Notes under the pieces: generated by a model
The model's input: the letters and a program-made list of their open reading frames with translations, nothing else
Told to the model about the DNA's origin: nothing
The model's database searches: none
From: an uncultured bacterium
Lineage (GTDB): Bacteria; Methylomirabilota; Methylomirabilia; Rokubacteriales; CSP1-6
Length of the DNA stretch: 7,809 nucleotides
Reading direction: 5' to 3'
Assembly: GCA_946479205.1 (NCBI GenBank)
Contig: CAMLFJ010000132.1
Location: 1-7,809 of the forward strand
Shown here: positions 1 through 5,451 of the stretch, in pieces
How the letters are laid out: every line of letters starts with the position of its first letter
Numbering within the stretch: position 1 is the stretch's first letter
Program-made: the position numbers and the translations under genes

Positions 1-1577
1 CCGGCGGCGGTGGTGGCGGTACCCCGGGGGCAAACGTCCTGGTCAACCCGGGCTTCGAGAGCGGGCTCGCGGGCTGGACGTTGAACGGCGCCGGCGGCGT
101 GATCTCGAGCCTGGGCTCGATCACTCCGCCCGAGGGCCAGAACATGGCCCTGATCCACACCGCGACCGGCGCCCTGTCGGTGCCGGCGAACCCCACGCTG
201 TTCCCGTCGGCCCCCGCCAACGTCACCCAGGGGAGCCGGCTGTCCCAGGCGTTCAGCGTGACCGGAGGCGGCCTCTACACGATCGCGGTCAACTACAACT
301 TCATCACCAACGAGTTCCCGACCCAGTCCGTCGACGATCCCTTCCGGTCGTACGTCATCAGCCCGTCGGGCGTCCTGACCCAGATCGCCGCCGAGAGTCG
401 CCTGACGTCCACCTTCCAGACCTCGTCGGAGGTCACGAACACGCTGGGCTTCGCGACCTCGAGCTCCCACGGCCGGACCGGTTTCAAGCAGGTGGTCACG
501 CAGTGGGTTCCGGAGACCTCCGGCTCCGCCACGCTCAACTTCGACGTCTTCGACCGTGGTGACACGATCTTCGACTCCGCGGCGTTGGTCGACGCAACGT
601 CGGTCGCGCAGGATCCACCGCTCTATTTCCTCCGGCGCGGCGACAGCCTGGTGCGCACCGGTACCGATCCGCTGCTCCGCTTGTCCAACACCACCCAGAC
701 GTTCGACTCGCTCATGGTGGTCTGCTGCGACGGGCGCGCGACGCTGGGCGGGCCACTCCTCCACGCCACCGACAGCAACCTGACCGTGCCGTGGAGCCTG
801 CTCGCGGTGATGCAGGGCGGGGTCCTGACCACGTCTTCCACCGACGCCCTCGTCCGGCTCGACGGCGGCGTCCACACCTTCGGCGGCGCGGGCGTTCCGA
901 TGTTCGATCTCTACGGCACGACCTCCGCGGTGGATGCGGAGACGGGCTTGACCCTCGGCACGCATCGGCCGCTCCAGCACGCCGGCTCGCTCTTCGACGC
1001 GTCCAACGCGACCGTGAGCGCGGTGCAGGCGGTCCGCGTGGACAACGCCCTGCTCGAGGCGAGCGCGCCGCTCCTCGTGCTGCGCAATGGCAGCAAGCTG
1101 ACCACGGCGGCCGACACCGTGCAGCTCTCCTACCAGGCCAAGGTCACGAGCCTCGGCTCGATCATCAAGCTCGACCGCAGCGCGCTGACCGTCGCCGGGG
1201 GCGCCGCGCTCAGCCTGGCCGGCGGCAGCGTGCTCCGCGTGACCGGTGACCTCTTCAGCCTGATGAACGGCAGCTCGCTCAGCCTGCTCGGTGGGCCGCT
1301 CGTCAGCCTGAGCGGCGGCTCCATCCTCAACGTGACCGGCGCCCTCATCGGCTTCGGCGGCAGCGGGGGTAACCTGGTCTCGGTCGCCAACAGCTTCTGC
1401 CCATGCACCACGATCGGCGGCATTCCGGTCAGCCTGACCGGCGGCGCGCTGGCCGGCAACGTGAACATCAACGGCGCGATCAAGAACGGCAGCCTCGGAA
1501 CGCTCAATCTCGCGCCCAACGCCGCGCTCATCCGCGTGGACGGCGCCGCGACCAAGGTCACGATCGGCGGGCTGTAG
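1..1577 (+). CDS. Secreted beta-repeat protein with jelly-roll module, paralogue of the downstream FecR protein (5' partial)
   Basis: The reading frame is open from position 3 to a TAG at 1575-1577, so the start lies upstream of the window and 524 residues are visible. It opens with six glycines (a linker), then VLVNPGFESGLAGWT, the typical opening of carbohydrate-binding-like or 'choice-of-anchor' jelly-roll modules. That module runs to about nt 600 and closes with an FDSAALVDATSV strand. From about nt 620 to the stop there is a Gly/Ser/Leu/Val-rich region of short alternating hydrophobic strands such as LVSLSGGSILNVTG, likely a beta-solenoid. The last 172 residues match those of the protein at 1804-3681 colinearly and without net length change. 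By analogy the missing N-terminus probably holds a signal peptide and a FecR domain before the Gly linker, but this is inference. A CC pair (about nt 723-728) and a CPC motif (about nt 1398-1406) are its only cysteines. The function is unknown; a surface or extracellular structural protein or adhesin is most likely. Confidence 0.85.
   Translation, partial: GGGGGGTPGANVLVNPGFESGLAGWTLNGAGGVISSLGSITPPEGQNMALIHTATGALSVPANPTLFPSAPANVTQGSRLSQAFSVTGGGLYTIAVNYNFITNEFPTQSVDDPFRSYVISPSGVLTQIAAESRLTSTFQTSSEVTNTLGFATSSSHGRTGFKQVVTQWVPETSGSATLNFDVFDRGDTIFDSAALVDATSVAQDPPLYFLRRGDSLVRTGTDPLLRLSNTTQTFDSLMVVCCDGRATLGGPLLHATDSNLTVPWSLLAVMQGGVLTTSSTDALVRLDGGVHTFGGAGVPMFDLYGTTSAVDAETGLTLGTHRPLQHAGSLFDASNATVSAVQAVRVDNALLEASAPLLVLRNGSKLTTAADTVQLSYQAKVTSLGSIIKLDRSALTVAGGAALSLAGGSVLRVTGDLFSLMNGSSLSLLGGPLVSLSGGSILNVTGALIGFGGSGGNLVSVANSFCPCTTIGGIPVSLTGGALAGNVNINGAIKNGSLGTLNLAPNAALIRVDGAATKVTIGGL
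1059..1577 (+). repeat. C-terminal beta-repeat block, copy 1 (paralogous to 3163-3681)
   Basis: This block encodes 172 residues starting at ASAPLLVLRNGSKLTT. The copy at 3163-3681 also encodes exactly 172 residues and starts with ASAPLLSLTQGAALTT. Shared landmarks in the same order are ASAPLL, LTT, GDLF, NGS, LSLSG or VSLSG, LNVTGALI, a cysteine pair, IGG, LTGG and a terminal GL. Within the block a unit of about 15-16 residues recurs (GSVLRVTGDLFSLMN, then GSSLSLLGGPLVSLSG, then GSILNVTGALIGFGG), which is what a beta-solenoid coil would look like. Near LNVTGALI the two copies are also very similar at the DNA level. This indicates duplication followed by divergence. Confidence 0.75.
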
Positions 1578-1603
1578 ACTTCCGCTCCGCCCAGGACGCG
1601 GTC

Positions 1604-1636
1604 ACGGGCTTCCGACAAAAACCGTCGGGAGCCCGT
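1604..1636 (+). terminator. Strong hairpin after the first repeat-protein gene
   Basis: ACGGGCTTCCGAC (1604-1616) pairs with GTCGGGAGCCCGT (1624-1636). This gives a 13-bp stem with a single T-G wobble and the 7-nt loop AAAAACC. It starts 27 nt after the stop of gene 1, the right place for a transcript end. No real T-tract follows (CATGTTTG), so it may be a Rho-assisted end or an RNA 3'-stabilising structure rather than a textbook intrinsic terminator. Read on the minus strand it also lacks a T-tract. Confidence 0.5.
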
Positions 1637-1645
1637 CATGTTTGA

Positions 1646-1684
1646 AGGGACAGACCCGACCGCCGAGCCGGCCGGGCTGTCCCT
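1646..1684 (+). terminator. Second, imperfect hairpin in tandem
   Basis: AGGGACAG (1646-1653) pairs with CTGTCCCT (1677-1684), 8 bp. After a bulged A1654 the stem continues with 4 bp (1655-1658 with 1673-1676). A mismatch and 3 more base pairs follow (1660-1662 with 1669-1671), closing on a 6-nt loop. A pyrimidine-rich run (CCTTCTCC) follows. It lies only 9 nt after the first hairpin. It could be a back-up terminator or part of a folded leader for the downstream FecR gene; the high background GC content makes chance pairing more likely than usual. Confidence 0.35.
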
Positions 1685-1788
1685 CCTTCTCCACGTATCC
1701 GCACGCTTCCACCCACCCTCCCCGATGGCAGATCCCTTGCTATTTGATGACCCGCGGGCGAATGGGCGCCACCGCGCAACCCCTGCAC

Positions 1789-1794
1789 GGAGGG
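1789..1794 (+). promoter_or_regulatory. Shine-Dalgarno site fixing the start of the FecR gene
   Basis: GGAGGG lies 9 nt before ATG 1804 and 6 nt before GTG 1801. It supports initiation at 1801 or 1804 rather than at the upstream in-frame TTG at 1642. Both nearby starts give essentially the same signal peptide. Confidence 0.65.
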
Positions 1795-1803
1795 ACGATC
1801 GTG

Positions 1804-3681
1804 ATGAGATGGCTGGTGCGCTTGACCTCGATGGCCCTGCTCCTCGCGGTATGGCCGGGCGCCGCCTCGGCCCAGACCGCGGACGAGGGCGGCCGGGGCG
1901 TCGGCGTCGTCACCACGCTCGCCGGCACGGTGACGGTGGCCCGCGCGGCGCTGCCTGCCCCCCAGCCGCTGCGCTTCAAGGACGACGTGTTCCTGCGCGA
2001 TCACATCGCCACCGCCGAGAAGTCGGTCGTGCGCGTGCTGCTCGGCGGCAAGGCGCTCGTCACGGTGCGCGAGCTCTCGTCCCTCACCATCAGGGAGGAG
2101 ACCGGGCGCTCCACCGTGGATCTCACCGCGGGCAAAATCGCGATGGGCGTCGTGCGGCAGCGGATGCGGCCGGGCGAGGTCATCGAGATCCGCACCCCGA
2201 ACGCGATCGCGGCGATCCGCGGAACGGTCCTGGTCGTCGAGCTCATCCCCGCGCCGGGCGGCTCGCCCGGCCAGCCCAACTACACGACCAAGGTCCACGT
2301 CCTGCACGGCCTCGTGGAGGTGTCTGATCCCAACAATCCGGGCGCTCCCGCGGTGCAGGTCGGCACGCTCCAGAGCTGGAGCCGCACCGGGAGCGAGCCC
2401 TTCTCGCAGGCGCCGCTGTCGCCCGCCGCGGCCGAGCAGGTGTTCGCCGATCTCCGCTCCGCCCCCCAGATCGCGGAAGGTCCCGCGGAGTTCATGGCCA
2501 CCGTCACGACGCGCGAGCAGGCGAAGGCGCTCGCGGTGGCCGAGTTCCTCGCCCCCGAGGTTGCCGGAGCGGGCGCGGGCGGGGGCAACGCGCCGGCCAC
2601 GCCACCGAGCGCGCCGGGCACCGGAACGCCGGGTCTCACCGATGCGCCCGTGGTTCCAGTCGTCGCCTCCGCCGCTCCGGGCAGCCCGACACCCGCGCCG
2701 ACCGGCCCTACCGGTCAGGCGCGCTTCTCGTTCAACGGCCAGACCGTCACCGCCCGCGGCAGCCTCTACTCGCTGACCGCGGGGCAGACGGACTCCCCGA
2801 CCGTGCCGATCCTCGAGGCGCTCGGCAGCTCGCTGAGCGTCGGCCAAAGCCTGATGGACGTCGGGAGCGGCGCCACGTTCGCCAGCACCGGGACGGCTCC
2901 CCTGCTCTACCTCGATCCGTCGAAGCTCGGCGCGGCCAGCGTGCTGACCCTGGACGGCGGGGCGGCCTTCAGCCTGAGCGGGACGCTGTTCCACGACCAG
3001 AACGGCGGAATCGGTCTCAGCTCCGACGTCGTGCGCGTCACCGGCGGCGCCAGCCTGATCGGAAGCGGCGCCTCCGCCCTGGTGGACCTGGTCGGCTCGA
3101 GCGCCAGCACCGCGGGCACGCTCCTGTCAGTGAGCGCGGGGGCGGTCGTGGACCTGGTCCGCGCCAGCGCGCCGCTGCTCAGCCTGACCCAGGGCGCAGC
3201 CTTGACCACCGACCGCACCCTCGTCGAGGTCTCGAACACGGCGGCGGTGAAGCTCAGCCAGATGACCGCGCTGACCGCCAGCAGTCTCACCATCAAGGGC
3301 CACGGGGTGAGCCTCTCCGGCGGCGCGACCATGTCCGTCGCGGGCGATCTCTTCCGCATCGCCAACGGCAGCACGCTCACCTTCACCAACGGCGCGCTCC
3401 TGAGCCTCTCCGGCGCTTCCACCCTCAACGTCACCGGCGCCCTCATCAACTTCATCGGCACCGGCAACACGTTCTCGATCACCAACAACCTCTGCGGCAA
3501 TGGGGGCTGCTCGATCATCGGGGGCCTGCCGGTCCTGTTGACCGGCGGCGCGACCGGCGCCAATGTCACGCTCAGCAATCCGGTATTGAACGCGGGGGTG
3601 GCGAACAACATCCTGAACATCGCGCCGGGCTCCGCGGTGATCAGCGTCACCGGCGGTGCTCAGGTCAAGCAGGGACTCTAG
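1804..3681 (+). CDS. FecR-domain protein with C-terminal beta-repeat domain, exported
   Basis: The 625-residue product starts at ATG 1804 (GTG 1801 is an equal alternative), because GGAGGG precedes it and the first residues form a Sec signal peptide: MRW, a hydrophobic run to about residue 18, and probable cleavage after ASA (residue 23). Residues about 35-175 match the FecR domain pattern. They include a GTVTV strand, a KDDVFLRDHIATAEKS segment (as in 'G D.I.T...S'), VRVLLGGKALVTVRE, the IRTPNAIAAIRGTVLVV core (residues 129-144) and a V-LHGLVEVSD strand. A low-complexity Ala/Pro/Gly/Thr linker follows (about 250-305), then a beta-repeat domain (about 306-625) shared with gene 1. Residues 564 and 569 are its only cysteines. 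FecR domains are known from periplasmic sensors of sigma-factor systems, but no transmembrane anchor, sigma factor or TonB receptor is present here. This is therefore probably a structural or surface FecR-domain protein, a common but poorly characterised class. Its stop nearly abuts that of the convergent TPR-barrel gene. Confidence 0.85.
   Translation: MRWLVRLTSMALLLAVWPGAASAQTADEGGRGVGVVTTLAGTVTVARAALPAPQPLRFKDDVFLRDHIATAEKSVVRVLLGGKALVTVRELSSLTIREETGRSTVDLTAGKIAMGVVRQRMRPGEVIEIRTPNAIAAIRGTVLVVELIPAPGGSPGQPNYTTKVHVLHGLVEVSDPNNPGAPAVQVGTLQSWSRTGSEPFSQAPLSPAAAEQVFADLRSAPQIAEGPAEFMATVTTREQAKALAVAEFLAPEVAGAGAGGGNAPATPPSAPGTGTPGLTDAPVVPVVASAAPGSPTPAPTGPTGQARFSFNGQTVTARGSLYSLTAGQTDSPTVPILEALGSSLSVGQSLMDVGSGATFASTGTAPLLYLDPSKLGAASVLTLDGGAAFSLSGTLFHDQNGGIGLSSDVVRVTGGASLIGSGASALVDLVGSSASTAGTLLSVSAGAVVDLVRASAPLLSLTQGAALTTDRTLVEVSNTAAVKLSQMTALTASSLTIKGHGVSLSGGATMSVAGDLFRIANGSTLTFTNGALLSLSGASTLNVTGALINFIGTGNTFSITNNLCGNGGCSIIGGLPVLLTGGATGANVTLSNPVLNAGVANNILNIAPGSAVISVTGGAQVKQGL
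3163..3681 (+). repeat. C-terminal beta-repeat block, copy 2 (paralogous to 1059-1577)
   Basis: This block encodes residues 454-625 of the FecR protein, equal in length to copy 1. The repeating unit of about 15-16 residues is visible as GATMSVAGDLFRIAN, GSTLTFTNGALLSLSG and ASTLNVTGALINFIG. A cysteine pair (C-x4-C) follows at the same place where copy 1 has CPC. Glycines and small residues mark the turns, and every second residue in the strands is hydrophobic. Confidence 0.75.
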
Positions 3682-3690
3682 GGCGGGACC

Positions 3691-5346
3691 TCAGTACTGC
3701 CAGGAGAGGGTGAGCGACCAGACGTTGCGGTTGTAGCTGTAGACGGCCAGGTTCGAGTCCGCGACGGTCCGCTGGTACTCGGCGGCCAGGGTCAGCGGGC
3801 ACGGGGCGTTCGACGCGCAGCCGATGGAAGCCGGCCCCAGGTTCGCGACCAGCACCTGCTCCACCCGCACCACGTGGTTCTGCTCGAAGTCCTCCCGCTC
3901 CCGCGTGCCCGGGTTCACCACCGGCAGCAACGTGTTGGCATGCAGGTAGTGGCGCTGGTGCAGATCGAAGTCGTACTTGAGCCGCGTGGTGCCCCAGGGC
4001 AGCGTGTACTGCCCGCCGGCCAGGAAGCGGTTGCCCGCGTACTTGAAGTTCCTTCCGTCCGCGTCCTCGTAGTCGAACTGATAGCCGACGCGGATGTAGT
4101 GCTTGTCCTGGGCGAAGCGGAAGACGTGGGTCAGACCGACCATCCAGTTGCGCGCGTCGCGATCCTCGTCCAGCAGCTGTCCGGGCGACGCGTAGAAATC
4201 CTTGTTCTGGAAGCGCCCCAGGACCGTGGTCAGGTTGCCCTGGTTCTCCACCAGGGTCCCGAAGACGGTGGCGGTGTGGCGCTGGAGGAAGTCGTCGTTG
4301 CCGAGCGACAGGTAGTCCCAGGAGTACTGGGTGCCGACCTGGAACGGCATGGAGCCGACCGCCGAGCGGTAGGAGAGGGCGCCCGCCACCAGGTGATTCT
4401 GCACGTTGAAGTCGGGCAGGCGGTTGTTGTACGTCTGGAAGAACGAGTACGTGACCGAGGACTCCCAGGGGCCGGTCCGGAGCCACGCGTACTCGAGCCG
4501 GACCGCCGCGATCTCGCCCGTGGTGGCCGTCTTGCGGCGGCGGAGCGACTCCGCGGTGGGATCGTGGCTCGGCTGCGGGATCACCGCCACGTTGCTGTCG
4601 TAGAGGAAGCCCACCCGGACCTCGGCGTGGAACCGCCGTTCCTGGTCCCGAGCCGACGCCAGCGAGTCGCGGATCCGCTCGGCCGGGCCGGTGAGCGCCG
4701 AGCCGGTCTGCAACCGGAGCGCCGCGTCCACCTCCGCCACCGCCTGCTCCGGGAGCCCCAGGATCGCCAGGGTGAGGCCGGAGTAGAACCGCACCAGCTG
4801 CTGGATGTTCGGGTTCTTCGACGTCTCCGCCCGGAAGGCCTTGAGCGCGCCCTGGTAGTCCTTCTTCCGGTAGCGGATCAAGCCGACATAGTAGCCGACG
4901 CCTTCGGTCTGGGGCCGCTCGTTGAACACCTGCGTCAGCGGGCTCTCGGCCTGGTCGTAGCGCTCGAGGGCGAAGAAGGCCACGCCCAGCAGGAAGAGGA
5001 TGGACAGGTCCCGCGGGGCGAGCGCCCGGGCCTTTTCCAGCACCTCCACCGCCTGCTCGGTCTTCTGCTGGGCCATCAGGACCAGGCCGCTGTAGTAGAG
5101 GGCCTCGACGTTCTTGGGGTCGAGCGCCAGAGCCTCCTTCAGCGAGGCCAGCGCCTCGTCATACTTGCGAGCGTCATAGGCCAGGATGGCCTGCGCGACG
5201 AACACGTCGGCCTCGGACTGCTGGGCCTCCGCCGGCATCACCGCTCCCGCCAGCAGGCAGGCGTTCGCCAGGCAGAGGTCGAGGATCAGCATTGCCGCCA
5301 GCACAGCACGGCGCCTCTTCGTGGAGCGATCTCGCGTAGATGGCAT
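3691..5346 (-). CDS. TPR protein with C-terminal outer-membrane beta-barrel
   Basis: The 551-residue product starts at the ATG whose complement is 5344-5346. The frame is open far upstream into the neighbouring gene on the other strand, but only this start gives a signal peptide: a basic n-region (RSTKRRR), a hydrophobic core and probable cleavage after MPAEA (residue 41). Residues about 45-220 hold roughly five TPRs, for example AYDARKYDEALASLKEALAL and ALERYDQAESPL. From about residue 236 to the end there are amphipathic aromatic-rich strands ending in SLTLSWQY, with a terminal aromatic residue as expected for BAM-inserted barrels. The AEVRVGFLYDSNV strand at the TPR-barrel junction resembles the start of barrels in TPR-barrel proteins such as the Slam type (surface lipoprotein assembly modifier, DUF560). 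This similarity is of pattern only. Two cysteines (510, 516) sit in one loop between late strands. Its likely role is export, anchoring or assembly at the outer membrane. It is convergent with the FecR gene (9 nt between stops), which suggests but does not prove a shared job. Confidence 0.85.
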   Translation of the reverse strand: MPSTRDRSTKRRRAVLAAMLILDLCLANACLLAGAVMPAEAQQSEADVFVAQAILAYDARKYDEALASLKEALALDPKNVEALYYSGLVLMAQQKTEQAVEVLEKARALAPRDLSILFLLGVAFFALERYDQAESPLTQVFNERPQTEGVGYYVGLIRYRKKDYQGALKAFRAETSKNPNIQQLVRFYSGLTLAILGLPEQAVAEVDAALRLQTGSALTGPAERIRDSLASARDQERRFHAEVRVGFLYDSNVAVIPQPSHDPTAESLRRRKTATTGEIAAVRLEYAWLRTGPWESSVTYSFFQTYNNRLPDFNVQNHLVAGALSYRSAVGSMPFQVGTQYSWDYLSLGNDDFLQRHTATVFGTLVENQGNLTTVLGRFQNKDFYASPGQLLDEDRDARNWMVGLTHVFRFAQDKHYIRVGYQFDYEDADGRNFKYAGNRFLAGGQYTLPWGTTRLKYDFDLHQRHYLHANTLLPVVNPGTREREDFEQNHVVRVEQVLVANLGPASIGCASNAPCPLTLAAEYQRTVADSNLAVYSYNRNVWSLTLSWQY

Positions 5347-5381
5347 GATCGGAGCCGCTAATGTACCGAGAAGGGGCCCGG

Positions 5382-5409
5382 ATAGTCCAACTTTCCGGGT
5401 GCCCGTCAA
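5382..5409 (-). promoter_or_regulatory. Candidate sigma70-like promoter of the TPR-barrel gene
   Basis: Read on the minus strand, TTGACG (complement of 5404-5409) is followed after 16 bp by GACTAT (complement of 5382-5387), about 35 nt before the start codon. The -35 is 5/6 to consensus and the -10 only 3/6. It lies in the 105-nt divergent gap (5347-5451) between this gene and the M20 peptidase. No comparable plus-strand promoter for the peptidase was recognised. A direct repeat TGACAGG/TGACGGG, 11 nt apart on the minus strand, overlaps the -35 and could be a regulator site. Confidence 0.35.
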
Positions 5410-5451
5410 AAACCTGTCACAAGCCCCTGCCGGCCCGGGTAAGGTAGGCGC

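Larger units (their letters stand above)
1578..1803. other. Non-coding gap between the two repeat-protein genes
   Basis: This 226-nt gap holds two adjacent hairpins (1604-1636 and 1646-1684) and the ribosome binding site of the next gene. The frame of the downstream gene stays open through it from a TTG at 1642. The resulting 54-residue extension is Pro/His/Arg-rich and would bury a good signal peptide, so it is treated as untranslated. A small AT-richer patch lies at about 1738-1750, but no convincing -35/-10 pair was found. Confidence 0.6.

Noticed and set aside
1642..1803. N-terminal extension of the FecR protein from TTG 1642
   Set aside because: It would place 54 Pro/Arg-rich residues before the signal peptide and start inside the hairpin region; the GGAGGG site supports 1801 or 1804.
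1636..2994. 452-codon open frame on the minus strand across the FecR gene
   Set aside because: Its product is Arg/Gly/Ala/His-rich with no domain, as is typical for the antisense of GC-rich genes; the plus strand has the FecR domain and signal peptide.
5256..5270. Possible lipobox (LANAC) in the signal peptide of the TPR-barrel protein
   Set aside because: The residues before the cysteine (A-N-A) do not fit the lipobox, and the cysteine is in the middle of the hydrophobic core with a good signal peptidase I site (AEA) further on.
3874..5361. 495-codon open frame on the plus strand opposite the TPR-barrel gene
   Set aside because: It is a composition shadow: its translation is Val/Leu/Arg/Glu/Gln-rich low-complexity sequence without a recognisable domain, while the opposite strand encodes a clear signal peptide, TPRs and barrel strands.
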